Of a DNA stretch of 64,000 nucleotides, positions 20,324-31,883 are shown piece after piece. The notes below the pieces were generated by a model, which worked only from the letters and a program-made list of their open reading frames with translations, had not been told where the DNA came from and made no database searches. The translations under genes were made by a program, and so were the position numbers. The stretch is from assembly GCA_012656075.1 (NCBI GenBank), contig JAAKBF010000171.1:620001-684000 (forward strand), in the 5' to 3' direction. Source of the DNA: Phytophthora hibernalis (lineage: Eukaryota; Oomycota; Peronosporomycetes; Peronosporales; Peronosporaceae). How positions within the stretch are numbered: the stretch's first letter is position 1; each line of letters opens with the position of its first letter.

Positions 20324-22645
20324 CTAGTGGCGCTTGTGCGCGGCTTCCTCCTGTAGCAAACGAAAGCCTCGAAGGTATTGCTGGCATTGCGCGGCAGTGT
20401 CTGCCTGAAGGTCCAGAGAACGACACGGGTGCACGAACACAAGTGAAAAGCAGCGTGTAGGTGCATCAGGTCGCTGACGGGCAAAGGTTTCCGTGGTTGC
20501 GCCGGCCAGCACCTCGACCAAGTCGCATGTGTCTACTTTGGCGTCAGCTTTGGGCTCCATGATCGAGCCGTGGGTGACTGACGTCGCAGGTGAGCGCCAT
20601 GACAACCAGTGGCATTGAGCATCTGAATACACGACGCGCTGGTGAGGCACACCGCGCGCTCCGAACTTAGTCACCACAATACCGCTCTCAAGCTGTCGCT
20701 TGAACTGAGCCAGAAACTCGTGTTCCTTGGCATGTGCTGCAGCGCGAGATTTTCCGGCGCTTTCCAGTTCATCGATTGTTGCTTGCAGGCGAATCTTTTC
20801 CGTGTGTTCGTTCTCACAGCGCTGTTCAAGCTCACATATCTGGCGCTTGAGATCGGTCTGTGTGGTCTGAGCCTCTTGCTCCACCTTCTTTCGGACGACC
20901 TCGAGTTCAGCACTGAATTCGCTGCGCATGGTGCGCTCACGGTGTTGCGCCTCTCGCAGGTTCTCGTGGAGCGAAGCTAGCAACTGCTTGCTCGTCGAGT
21001 TTACCAATTCCAACGCGTGCACTTGCTCTTGGAGCTGCTGTAGCTGCTGCTCGTGGCACGAGAACTGTGCCAGCAGCTCATTGCGATTCTGGTTCAAGTC
21101 GAAGCTACTATCTCGCAATCGATCATGAAGCGGCTGCGTTGACGCTGGTTGATCGGGTGGCGACATCGTCGGTGACTGCAGAGCTGATTGAACTGCTACA
21201 GGAATTTCAGCGCTAGCAGGACGGCTCTCTTCTTGTGGCGGTACAGCTGTAGTGTGGGAGTTGGCAACCTCAAGCGCAGCCTGAAGCTCTCGAACTTGAT
21301 GTGTCTTGGCTGCATGTGCAGTTCGAAGCGCTGCAAGTACGACCTCCACAGCACGATGAGCTCGCTGAGCATCGACCAGTCTGTCGTGCAGCTCATCGAC
21401 TTGCTTTTGCGTATCTCGGTGTTCCTCCTGCAGTTCTTGCCACTGCAGTGCCAGCATTTCCTTATCATGTCGAAGCTCGTTCGCTTGTTCCCGACTTTCG
21501 TTTGCAGCGACCGTTTGCTCTGCAAGTTGGGCCTGAAGATCTTGCAGAGTTTGCTCAAGCTCCACCTGGTGACGTTGCAGCTGCACTTGCTCAGTTTTTA
21601 CTGCTTCTAGTTCAGCCAGAGTGTTTGTTGATGCTCTCTTGTGTCTTAGCAGAAGTTTATTGACCGCTACCATGTCATCGCGTTCCCGTTGTACTTTGCG
21701 AGTTTCCTGCAGAAGGGTTTCCAGTTGGCGCGCTGCTACTTCCTGCTCCCTCTTCACGGCTTCTTCACGCTCATGCTGCAAGGCATTCAATTTCTCCTCA
21801 CTGAACGAAGCTGCTGACTCACTTCGAGATACTCAGTCTTCAAGTTGCTCACCTCCACGTCGGAGCAATCTGCTTCATTCGTTGCCTCCGGGTGTTGAAG
21901 GCACTCGCTTTTAATCTCAAGACTGGAACGACTATTCCGGCGAACATTTGGTTTCCCCGGACCCATCGATAAGCTGCTCCTACGCCGAGTTTGTTTTGCT
22001 GGAGCGAGATTTCCAAGACTCTTCGATCGCTCCTCGAGGCTAGTGACTCTGGGCTCGTGAGCACTTGTATTCACAAGCCCCGAATTGATATCAGCCAATG
22101 TCAGTGTCAATGCCGGCTTTGCGTCTCGCATCCTAATAGCAGACACCATACACCATTATTAACAATTCTAAGGGAAAACAGCACCACACTCACATTTGGA
22201 GGACATCAGCATAGGCTATGTTGGCTACATCATGCCCGTTTACCATTCGCACGCGCAACTTGTCCACAATGATTCGCGAATAGTCACCTGCAGCACGACA
22301 GCGAGTGTTGTAGTCTGCGGCGAGCCCCATAGGGGCTACATCTTGAACGACACAAGCGTAGCTTTCAGCGGGAACAAGGCTGAACTTGTTGCATTTTGCA
22401 GCAGGCTGGAAGCCGAGGCCAACCGATTTGCTGTCGTCGAAGAATACGCTGAATTCCTTCTCCCACCGATTGGGGTCTTCGCTTTGCTTTGCTCGAAACG
22501 CGGCGACCAACAGGTCATCCCACGCTCGCTCCGCATAAGATCGTTGTCCTTCAGCAGCAGAACGGTCGTCCTCTGAATCGTGGCTACTTGGAGGTGCGGC
22601 AGGAGGTTCCTCAAACCACGGAGGGCTACAGAATTTAAACACCAT
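20324..22645 (-). CDS. PDZ, long coiled-coil and PH domain scaffold protein
   Basis: Exon 1 is 22645-22194 and exon 2 is 22132-20324; the 61-base intron 22133-22193 (GTGAGT...ATTAG) joins DVLQM to MRDAKPALTL inside the PDZ fold. The N-terminal part shows a PDZ-like pattern: VGLGFQP, then CVVQDVAPMGLA, then VRMVNGHDV and the final helix and strand. A Ser/Arg-rich linker leads to a coiled coil of about 330 residues rich in Gln, Glu and Leu (about 21790-20680). The end is a PH-like domain (VVTKFGARGVPHQRVVY, CHWLSWRS, CFSLVFVHPCRSLDL, then a closing helix). One base is missing near 21797; with it the two exons make exactly 754 codons. The order suggests a membrane-tethered adaptor. I know no named family with it. 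Confidence 0.75.
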
Positions 22646-22860
22646 TGCTGCTTGCGTCCACAGTGAGCACTGCTTCACCTTGGGTCACTTGCAAACTGAT
22701 CGTGAATTCCTGCAGGACACGTTAAAGCCATCACAACGACTCGCCATAATTAGCAAGACGACCACCTGAGCTGCAAATAAAACATGTTTGAGTTAGAGTG
22801 AAATGTAAAATGTAATACATGTATGCACACTCCACTTCACGTCTTCGTCTCCTGCTTCAA

Positions 22861-23619
22861 TCACTGTTTCATCCGGAAAGAACAACATTCATTGCTGCGG
22901 AGAGCAACCAGGCACGCGGCACGTCGCACCTGCAGAGCATGTAGGGGCATGAGCCCGCGCAATAGCCCCCAGAGTTTACACGCGCCGCACCTGTTTGCGT
23001 CATGCGTCCGTTTGCCTGCCATCGCCGAGCGATGCGTTTTCACTTTCTCCACAAAAGTCCGCGTTGACACACACAGCGGGTTTGAGCACCCACCGGCGCT
23101 GCACGTCGAAAGATGCTGCAGTCCACGAAGCATCGACTGCATCTGGGCAGCGCCAGGCGTCCTCGCCGTCTTAGCAGGAGGTATTTTCTTGGTATCGGAG
23201 ACTTCTCCCACCGACGTGGGGCTCAGTGGCTCATGACGTAGCCGCTTGGCTGCTGATGGAGCTGGTACGTGGCACCTGAGAGCTGCTGCTGCTGCTGCGG
23301 TTGGCGCTTGACTTACAGTAGACGGCGGAGAGGAGAATGACACAGGAGCCAACGCGATGCTGACTGACGGCAGTGGGGGTGAGTTGCTGTTGTGGCTTCG
23401 CTTGCGAGAGGGTCCATGGGCGGAGGAGACGATCTGCGAGCGGGAGATGGAGTAGGACGGCGGACGCGATGACGACGGAAACGAGAGGGAGGGGAGGGCA
23501 GACACAACGTCTCGATCAGTCCTGCCGTTCGTTGGAAGGCTCTGTGTAGATAGTAGACACACTCGAGGGTGAGAAGGACGCAACTTCAACAGAGGACGCA
23601 GGAGGGCCGGACGCACCAT
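22861..23619 (-). CDS. TAZ-type zinc-finger protein
   Basis: This is an uninterrupted 252-residue frame. The first 140 residues are low-complexity, rich in Ser, Pro and Ala with a basic patch (GPSRKRSHNSN). The C-terminal 90 residues carry Cys/His spacing like a TAZ finger: HLSTC, then C-x4-C and C-x4-C, a spaced His, then CGACKLWGLLRGL, a His and a final Cys. TAZ fingers in CBP/p300-type coactivators and plant BT proteins bind transcription factors, so a nuclear role is inferred. There is no acetyltransferase, bromodomain or BTB domain here; the protein is much shorter than CBP. ATG 23619 is chosen because the upstream extension starts only at GTG. Confidence 0.6.
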   Translation of the reverse strand: MVRPALLRPLLKLRPSHPRVCLLSTQSLPTNGRTDRDVVSALPSLSFPSSSRPPSYSISRSQIVSSAHGPSRKRSHNSNSPPLPSVSIALAPVSFSSPPSTVSQAPTAAAAAALRCHVPAPSAAKRLRHEPLSPTSVGEVSDTKKIPPAKTARTPGAAQMQSMLRGLQHLSTCSAGGCSNPLCVSTRTFVEKVKTHRSAMAGKRTHDANRCGACKLWGLLRGLMPLHALQVRRAACLVALRSNECCSFRMKQ

Positions 23620-23903
23620 TTCAGCTCCATCGGGTACGAGGACAAGACGCGCCAGCTTCACGACGCGACGGATCACGCGCGTCTAACGACGGAGGAGGAG
23701 GACGAGGAAGACGAGGAAGACGACGTCTCACTCGGTTCTTGGGCAATGGCTGCGTGCATGAGACTTGTGCAGCCTACCATCACTCACGCGAGGTTAGGGC
23801 TTATGCGTTCTTTTCCTGTTCCTTGTGGCGTCTCGCGAATGGTATGGTAATCAGGTGTGATTGGATGCCAAAGAGCTCAATAGGGTGGACTATCGGCTCG
23901 AGA

Positions 23904-24356
23904 ATGTCCTTCTACGAGGTGCTGGGCGTAGCTCCAACGGGCAGCGCCGACGACGTCCGCCGCGCGTACCACCAGGCGGCAAGGAGATTCCACCCGGACA
24001 AGCGCTCGGATGCGGCTAAGGAGGACGAGCAGCGCTTCCTCCGAGTGCAGGAGGCCTACGAGACGCTACGCACGGAAGAACAGAGGCGGCTGTACGACGC
24101 GAAGTTGCAAGAGGACGAGCTGGTGCGCAGACGGGAGCAGGATCTGGTCGTGGTGTCGGATGAAGTCTCAGTGGCAGACATGCAGCGTCAGGTCCTGACA
24201 GACGAGGAGGAGGAGGAGGTGCTCTTCACGCACCAGTGCCGCTGCGGCGACCTGTACGAGATCTCAGAGGACGAGCTGCAGGACGGAGTGGACGTCGTCC
24301 CCTGCACGGGCTGCTCGCTGCACATTCGCGTGCTGCACGCCGTAGCACTACAATAG
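23904..24356 (+). CDS. DPH4: J-domain protein of diphthamide synthesis, DPH4 (DNAJC24)-like
   Basis: This 150-residue protein has two parts. Residues 1-70 are a J domain: FYEVLGVAPTGSADDVRRAY, then the HPD tripeptide in RFHPDKRSD, then a helix ending RRLYDAKL. Residues about 110-150 are a CSL-type zinc finger: QCRCGDLYEISEDEL and VPCTGCSLHIRV, giving CxC and CxxC ligands. This J plus CSL pair defines DPH4, which supplies electrons or iron and stimulates Hsp70 in making diphthamide on elongation factor 2. The start at 23904 begins directly before the J domain; the upstream open sequence has no homology. No intron or frame break. Confidence 0.9.
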   Translation: MSFYEVLGVAPTGSADDVRRAYHQAARRFHPDKRSDAAKEDEQRFLRVQEAYETLRTEEQRRLYDAKLQEDELVRRREQDLVVVSDEVSVADMQRQVLTDEEEEEVLFTHQCRCGDLYEISEDELQDGVDVVPCTGCSLHIRVLHAVALQ

Positions 24357-24469
24357 AAACAGTCAAATGGTATGTCGGCCATGGGGAAATATAAACCTTT
24401 CATTTGCACGCATCCAGCCCTCGATGCCCTTGCTCTGATTGTCGATCATAGAAGCCAAAAGCTGTCGCC

Positions 24470-25540
24470 TTAGAACTCCTTGCCGCGCGGCGCTCCGTGA
24501 GACGGGTACCTCTGCGGGGTCTGGATCTGGTGCAGCACACCCAGGCCGATGAAGGCCATAAAAATGAACAGGAGGCCGAAGAGCAGGCCCGCCATGATGT
24601 CCGGGGTGATGTTCACGTAGTGCGAGAAGCAGAAGGCCCTGCCTGCCGCGCTGTAGCCAACGAGGTAGCCTGCTTCGCACAGAACCGCAGCTTCCGTCGA
24701 CGAATTCGTCTTGGCCTTGGTTTCAGTGGCAAGACGACGAGCGAGCGGGTCCTGAAGTTCCACCGAGTCTGCGTCGTTGCCCGTCAGAGCAAAGTCCGTC
24801 TTGCCGCCAGTGGCTGTGTTCAGACTGCTGGAGGCCGCCTGGATTGCGACGTCGACGTCGGCCAGCAGCATGGCCTCAGGGAGTTGCACCACCACCAGGT
24901 CCGTCTTGCCGTTGAAAAAGAGGGCCTTGCCTTCCTGCGACGCAATAAACACATCCAAATCCTGGACCCCACAATGTGAGGCTTGGCACTCGCCATTTCG
25001 GGAAGAAGCGACTTGGAGCGCGTCGTGTGAGGATCACCACCGACGACCTGGAGTTCTGGACGGCGGTTTGCACGAAGGAGCTCTGACCTGCTCCTCTAGC
25101 GAGCTTCGATACGTCCTCCGAGCCCAGTGACGGCAGCAGGAATAGACACATCACCTCCGCTTCTTGGACTGACGAGATCTGAGCCCCCAGAACCCCTGGA
25201 ACGAGAAACGCTACTTGTTAGCAACTAGGAGTAAGGCGTCATTAAAACGGAGCGCACCTCCTCGTCAGCGCTGGCATCGCGCGTCAACACGCGTCCCACG
25301 GCCGACGCCACCGCAGCTTCGTTCATCTCGGAGCTCAGATAGACGTTCGACCCAGCGAAGATCCTGTGAAAGAAGCTCAGTAAGATCCAGAGGTCGCTGT
25401 ATAACGAGCTGAAAAGGGGAGGCGGACGCACGGGCGCTGGGACCACATGACGAGCGGCACGTGGGGAACAGAGTGGAGGCCGACACGGAGGACGTCGCGG
25501 CCGCGAGGCCACACAGCATGGCGCCCAGCAGCGTCTTCAT
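24470..25540 (-). CDS. V-ATPase accessory subunit, ATP6AP1/Voa1/BIG1-like
   Basis: There are three exons: 25540-25432, 25363-25258 and 25195-24470, with introns of 68 and 62 bases (GTGCGT...CACAG and GTGCGC...TCCAG). MKTLLGAMLCGLAAATSSVSA is a signal peptide. VPLVMWSQRP follows it, matching the start of the mature lumenal domain in this family. Near the C-terminus is one membrane helix (MAGLLFGLLFIFMAFIGLGV) followed by a short cytosolic tail, HQIQTPQRYP...GKEF, the hallmark of ATP6AP1/Voa1/BIG1 proteins, which help assemble the V-ATPase Vo sector in the ER and travel with it. The lumenal part between is poorly conserved, as usual. Frame changes near 25470, 25190 and 25020 are needed. Family assignment rests on the two ends and topology. 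Confidence 0.72.
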
Positions 25541-25886
25541 CGTCGTCTTCTGCTGCTTCTCCGCCTCTTTAGATCGCGCTCGGTCGGTTTCTGTTTTTCC
25601 GCTGCATTTACGGCGACATGAAGGTTTCAGTATGTATGTGTCTTAGGACATGGGGCCCTCTGTGCTTTTTTGACTTCAGTTCAGTAGGCGATTTCGTACT
25701 TTAGTGAGAACCTCCTTTTCCAGCGATTCGTGGCTCACTCCAAGAAACCCACAGGTACGACGACTCGCGCGTAGCTCCTGGCCGAAATCTCCGCCCCCTG
25801 CGTCCCTCTTCGCTTTGCTGACGGCCGCTTCTCGTTGCTCTGTATACAGCTCCACCGCCGTGCAACCCCCTGTTTCGAAACCCAAG

Positions 25887-27265
25887 ATGTCGTCCATCCT
25901 AGCGTCCCTCGACATGAGTCTGGATGATCTCATCGCTCGTAAGAAAACCAAGCCCAGCAACCCGGCCTCGCGCCCGGCCAAGGCCAACAAGGACAAGGAA
26001 CCGGCGGCTGGCCCTATCCGTGGTGGACGCCGGCCGAACCGTGGCCGGAACCAGCCCTACTCGCGACCTGTAAGTGTTGCCACGACGCTTCAGTCTATTT
26101 TGTCTCTATCTTGCCCGCCCTCCTACGCTACGGAATGGTAGCCCCTATCTCTGCGACGGACAGTAGGCCGAGCTTTCGCTCCGTGGAGTATGGCGTCTGC
26201 CTGTTCGCGTGCGTTGAGGACGGACGTTACGTTTGGTGCAGAAATTCACACGTGCAATTGTCTCCTGCTTGGTGTACCAAAGCGCGGCGGCAATGACGAC
26301 GATATGGACATTGACCTGGATGACGCTCCCGCCAGCGGCAACCGCGGTGGCAAGCAGCGCTCCGTGGTTGTCAAGAAACCCGGAAGAGGCGACAAGAAAG
26401 GTGCGACGCTCCTTCCTCCTTGCTGAGACGACCAGGCTTTACTGACGCGTGGCTGACAACTCTCCTGTTACATAGGTTCGTCCTCTATCCTGTCGCGTCT
26501 AGGTGGCAAGGATGCGACCGGCCCCGGCACGAAGATCCTGGTGAAGAACCTCAAGTTTGACATCCTGGAAGAGGAAGTGCGCGAGCTCTTCGGCACGGTG
26601 GGCAAGGTGTCCAAGGCTGAGATCGTGTACGACCGTTCTGGCCGATCCAAGGGCATCGCCCGCGTGTGGTTCGTTCGCCGCTCGGATGCTGACAAGGCCA
26701 TCAAGCAATACGACGGTATGTGTTGTTGTTGGGGATTTCTTTTCTCGATGACTAAATTGTTGCGCTGTCGCTGCTTGTATTTATCTGCAGGACGTACTCT
26801 GGACGGACAACCGATGCAGATCGCGCTGGACGCCGACAAGAACGTCCGCAACGGACTTTTCGGCACGGCACTTGATCGTGACGACAAGGATGTCAAATTC
26901 AAAGTCTCGTTCGGGTATGTGAAACGCCTGCCAATTCGTAGCAGAGAAGTCAATCGTGGTGTCTGACATGCATGTTTGCACTGCTAACAGCGGAAACAAC
27001 GAAAACGATCAGTCGAAGGGCCGTCGCAACAAGCGTCGTGGACGTGGCGGTCAGGGCGACAGAGGCAGCCAGGGCGATCGAGGAAGCCAGGGCGAACGAG
27101 GAAGCCAGGGGTATGATGTCATTCGCGCCATGTTTGCTGGAATGTTATTCTAAAGCAGTGATTTGTTGGTTTTCGTGCTGCAGCGGTCGTGGCAAGGAAT
27201 CCGCTCTGTCCAAGACGAGTGAGGAGCTCGACAACGAGATGGACACGTACATGAAGGACGCGTAA
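25887..27265 (+). CDS. ALYREF: ALY/REF mRNA export factor
   Basis: Six exons: 25887-26069, 26283-26400, 26476-26715, 26791-26914, 26991-27110 and 27184-27265. All five introns are GT-AG and the exons sum to 867 bases (288 residues) without any frame repair. The N-terminus MSSILASLDMSLDDLIA is the conserved UAP56-binding motif. It is followed by an RGG-type basic region, then an RRM (residues about 115-210: TKILVKNLKFDILEEEVREL as RNP2 side, SKGIARVWFV as RNP1). A second glycine/arginine region has a repeated GDRGSQG unit, and the C-terminus (SEELDNEMDTYMKDA) is the second UAP56-binding motif. The family couples splicing to nuclear mRNA export in TREX. It is the most intron-rich gene in the window; the first intron is the longest (213 bases). 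Confidence 0.93.
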
Positions 27266-27929
27266 AGATGATGGCGCGGAACATCCTGCAGAACGAATGT
27301 TTGGTCTATATCGCGACTATGCATAAGTTGTCTTGGTACATTGCATTTAACGGGTGTGCGTGTGGTGAGCAAGCGCTTCTGTTCGTCACCTTCGGACAGA
27401 TCGAGTGAATCGTTTGGCGTGCCGCTGACACCTGAGCGGACGGGTGGATGAATGGCTTCTCCACGACACGCGCGCCCTATTGAATAAAGTAACCCCATGA
27501 CCATGAAAACGGATCTTCGCCAAGGTGTGCCTCCGCAGTGCAACACGAACTACAAGAGTGAGGAGTGTGGATGTTACCAGCATGATCCCGTACCGGTATT
27601 GCATCGTTTTCTGGATTGGTTGCTCAAGATCACGTGAAGAGTGCTGTGTTATTGCGCTTTGAACTGCGCGATTCCAGCAATCCGCCCGCCGAAGTCGACA
27701 GGTCTTATGTCACTGGTAGGCGGCAGTAACAACTTAGATGAATCCGTTGTACGTTTAAAATAAAGCGCATTGACCACTTGAGTCGAGATGAATTTACCGG
27801 TATCAACCGAGCGGTTTTGACGAAAGCTGCCTTCAAGGCAGGATAAGTGAACTTCACATGTAAGATGTGCTGATTGGCCGGCCACATCCACACTTCGACA
27901 AATACCAGGAGGATTCCTCCTGGAGGAAC
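27266..27929. other. Intergenic region between ALY/REF and the 5-alpha-reductase gene
   Basis: No coding region, RNA gene or clear repeat is visible. Short open frames on the minus strand lack motifs. Confidence 0.4.
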
Positions 27930-28707
27930 ATGCTGCGCATCGAGACGGAGGAAGGGCTGCATGACTGGCTCGTCAAGGGTGTCTTCGCGCTAGGCGTGGT
28001 TACATACATCGCAACGACCTTCATCACTGCTCCCTACGGACGCCACGTTCGACCAGGATGGGGACCAACAGTGAAGACGCGCCTCGGCTGGTTCCTGATG
28101 GAGAGTCCATCGGCCGTTTGGTTCGCGATTGTGTACGTATGGGGTGAGCACCGCCTTGAGACGACCCCCTCATCGCAGCGAGTCTGTGGGAGTGTCACTA
28201 CGTCTACCGCTCGTATGTGTATCCGTTCCTCATCCGAGCCAATAAGGACAAGAATATGCCGCTGACTGTGATGTTGTCCGGGGACTTCTACAACATGATC
28301 AACGCTTACATCAACGCTCGCTATCTGAGCCAGTTTGGTGACTACAGCAAGGATGAAACCTTTGCTCGGCCTTCGTTCTACACTGGGGTCGCTCTCTTCG
28401 TCTTCGGTTTGTCGATGAACATCTACTCGGATCAGGTGCTGATCAATCTGCGCAAACCTGGCGAGTCGGGCTACAAGATCCCCGCGGCGGTTTGTTCGAG
28501 TACGTGTCATCGCCGAACTACCTGAGTGAGCTGCTGGAGTGGGCGGGCTGGGCGTTGCTGACTCAGTCGCCTGCGGGGTTATCCTTCGTGGTGTACACCG
28601 CTACGAACCTCGTGCCCCGGGCGCTGAGCAACCACCGATGGTACCACGACAAGTTTCGCGAAGAGTACCCAGCATGTCGCCGAGCGATCATCCCGTTTCT
28701 GTGGTAG
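27930..28707 (+). CDS. 3-oxo-5-alpha-steroid 4-dehydrogenase family membrane enzyme
   Basis: ATG 27930 starts MLRIETEEGLHDWLVKGVFA, leading to the first membrane helix. GRHVRPGWGP, then FLMESPSAVWF, then LWECHYVYRSYVYPFLIR follow in the order of SRD5A1/2-type reductases. The C-terminal half has IYSDQVLINLRKPG, YVSSPNYLSELLEWAGWALL and a final NHRWYHDKFREEYP; the last two contain the conserved Asn, Glu, His and Tyr residues of NADPH-dependent 5-alpha reductases. About 260 residues, the usual size, with 6-7 helices in the ER membrane. Frame changes occur near 28165 and 28490. Phytophthora are sterol auxotrophs, so the substrate may be an acquired sterol or an enoyl lipid; this is inference. Confidence 0.88.
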
Positions 28708-28968
28708 GAGCAATTAGCTCGTCGACAGCTAATCAACACCACTTCAACTTGGATGAACGTGACCTTCATTTTGATCAGTGCAGCTTCGATTCTGGTACAA
28801 TGCTATACCGGTAGTATACCGGTACATGTAGCAGCATTGTCCAGAGGGAGCACTCTATTACTTTGTCAATTTTCCTACCACCCTATTACTTTGTCCGACT
28901 GAGTCTGAGCCATTGATTGCCGAGCCAGCCGTGCAGAACCAGAACCGGAATCCCTCCAAAGAGCTAAA

Positions 28969-31883
28969 ATGGCGCCGAAGAAGGGAAGAAGAACGCCAAG
29001 AAGGCCGCGGGCACAGCCTCCGCCTCGGACGACCTCGACGACCTGTTGAACGAGTTCACGCCTAACGAGGCCGCCAAGCAGCAGCAGGAGCAGCAACAGC
29101 AGGAGGGCGACGCCTCGAAGCAGGAGAAGGAGTCGGACGTGGACGCCGCCGCCGCCGCGTATCTGGCGTCGCTGGGTGTGGCCCCGCCAGCGCTGGAGGT
29201 GAGAAGAAGGACGACAAGAAGAAGAAGAAAAAGGGCAAGAAGAAACCCAATGCGGACGCCAAGAAGGACGACGACAAGAAGCCCATGTCGGCCGCGGCCA
29301 AGGCGCTGATGGAGCGACAGGCGGCGCTCAAGGCCGAGCAGGAGCGACTGGAGCAGGAGCGTCTGGAGCAGGAGCGCGTGGCCCAGGAGGAGGAGGCCAA
29401 GCGCCTGGAGGAGGCCGAGCGCGAGGAGGAGGCCCGTCGCAAGAAGAAGGAGGCCCGTGCTGCCAAAATCGAACGCCAGAAGAAGGAGGGCACGTACATG
29501 ACCAAGGCCCAGAAGCAGAAGGCCGCTAAGGCGCAGGCGGCTCTGGAGGCCATGCAGCATGCGGGACTCGTGCCGGACGTCGTGGGCGAGAGAAGAAGGT
29601 CGTGTACACTGACAACAAGAAGAAAAGCAAGAAGAACACGGAACAGAAGAAGGAGGAGCCCAAGGTGGAGAAGGTGGAGATTAAGAAGGAAGAGGAGGAG
29701 GAAGTGGACGACTGGGAGAAGGCGGAGGACGCCGCTCAGGAGGAGGAAGAGGAGGCCGAAGCCCCAGACGCCTGGGATGATGAGGACTGGGAGACCAGCG
29801 ACGTTGTGGCCTCGCTAGAGGAAAAGTTGCAGGAGGTCAAGGAAGAGGCCGCTGCTGCCGACAGCGACAGCGAAGGGGACGAGGATCTGCTGGTGCTGGA
29901 GCAGAAGAAGGAGCAGGAGCGTCTGCGTCTACAGGGTATCGCGCTGATGAAGCGTCAGGAGGAGCAGGCTGAGCAAATGCGTCTCGAAGCCGAGGAGGAA
30001 CGTCAGCTCTCCAAGGCCAAGATGGAGGCCGATCGCAAGAAGAAGGAGGCGGCTGAGCGTCGTCGTAAACGTGAGGCGGCTGCGCGCGCCAACGTATCCC
30101 TGGACAACCTCCGTTCCCCTATTTGCTGTATCATGGGCCACGTCGATACTGGTAAGACCAAGCTGCTGGACAACATCCGACGGACCAAGGTGCAGGACGC
30201 CGAAGCTGGTGGTATTACGCAACAGATTGGTGCGACGTTCTTCCCGTGGAGGCCATCAAGCAGAAGACGGCGCGTCTCGCTGAGACCATGAAGCTGGAGT
30301 ACCGCCTGCCAGGTTTGCTTGTCATCGATACGCCTGGTCACGAGTCGTTCACGAATTTGCGTACTCGTGGTTCGTCGCTGTGTGATATCGCTATCCTGGT
30401 CGTTGATATCATGCACGGTCTGGAGCCGCAGACCCTGGAGTCGCTGCGCCTGCTGCGCCAGAAGAAGGCCCCATTTGTGGTGGCATTGAACAAGATCGAT
30501 CGTTGCTACGGTTGGAAGACGATGACCGACATGCCAATTCAGGAGGCGCTTAAGCACCAGAACGAGCACGTCATCCGCGAGTTTGAGGACCGCATGAAGG
30601 CGATTATCGTTGAGTTCGCCGAGCAGAAGCTGAACGCTGAGGTATACTGGCGTAACAAGGACCTCGCGCGCACGGTCTCGCTTATTCCTACCAGTGCTAT
30701 CTCGGGTGAGGGTGTTCCGGATATGCTGATGATGCTGACGCGTCTAACGCAGGAACGTATGGCGCAGTCGCTGGCATTTGTGGACATTCTGCAATGTACT
30801 GTGTTGGAAGTGAAGGTTATTGAGGGTCTTGGTACGACGATTGATACAATTTTGGTGAACGGCTCGCTAGAGGAAGGCGCGACAATTGTCGTGTGTACTT
30901 TGGACGGACCCGTTGTGACGACCATCCGTTCGTTGCTGACCCCGCATCCTATGAAGGAAATCCGTGTGAAGGGCGAGTACATCCACCATCAGAAGATGAA
31001 GGCCGCCATGGGTGTGAAAATTTGCGCACAGGGCCTGGAGAAGGCGGTGGCTGGCACGCAAATTTATGTTGTTGGCCCTGATGACGATGTCGAAGAGCTG
31101 AAGGACTCTGTCATGTCCGACTTGACAGGCATTTTGGACTCCGTGAAGGCCACTCGCCGTGGTGTAATGGTTCAGGCTTCCACACTGGGTGCTCTTGAGG
31201 CACTTCTCGAGTTCTTGCGCACATGTGACCCACCCATTCCGGTGGCGTGCGTCAACATCGGACCTGTGCACAAGAAGGACGTGATGCGTGCTTCCGTGCA
31301 GCTGGAGCACCAGCCTGAGTTCGGCACCATTCTGGCGTTCGACGTGAAGGTCCACAGCGATGCCACCGAGCTGGCTTCGGAACTTGGCGTGCGCATTTTC
31401 ACGGCCGATATCATTTATCACCTGTTCGATCAGTTCACGGCGTACATGGACAACTTCCGCATGGCTCGCCGTGAGGAGTTTGCGGAGGTCGCCGTGTTCC
31501 CGTGCGTGCTGAAGATCTTGCCCAACTGTGTCTTCAACAAGAAGGACCCGATCATTCTCGGTGTCGACGTCGAGGAAGGCATTCTGAAGATCGGCACGCC
31601 TCTCGTGGTGCCCTCCGCTGGTGGCTTCCTTGTCGGCAAGGTGGGCTCCATCGAGCGTGAGCACAAGGAGGTGGACCGCGCCAAGAAGGGCGCGTCCGTG
31701 GCTGTTCGGATAGACAACGAGAGCAGCGTCATGTACGGCCGCCATTTCGACCACAAGAACAAGCTGGTCTCTCGCCTGACGCGCGAAAGCATCGACGCGC
31801 TGAAGGAGAATTTCCGGGAAGACCTGCAGAAGGAGGACTGGCAGCTCGTCATCAAGCTCAAGAAGGTGTTCGATATCATTTAG
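28969..31883 (+). CDS. EIF5B: Translation initiation factor eIF5B
   Basis: eIF5B is the GTPase that joins the 60S subunit at the end of initiation. ATG 28969 opens a Lys-rich start (MAPKKG). The first 370 residues are the expected low-complexity, Lys/Glu/Gln-rich region. The G domain begins at about 30110: GHVDTGKT (G1), AGGITQQIGA (G2), DTPGHE (G3), NKID (G4) and SAISGEG (G5). Domains II-IV follow and end in LVIKLKKVFDII at 31883. G1 has Asp-Thr-Gly-Lys-Thr, normal for this family. Frame changes near 28988, 29205, 29593 and 30243 must be base errors, since this gene is essential and conserved on both sides. Total about 970 residues, somewhat shorter than animal eIF5B because of its N-terminus. 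Confidence 0.95.
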
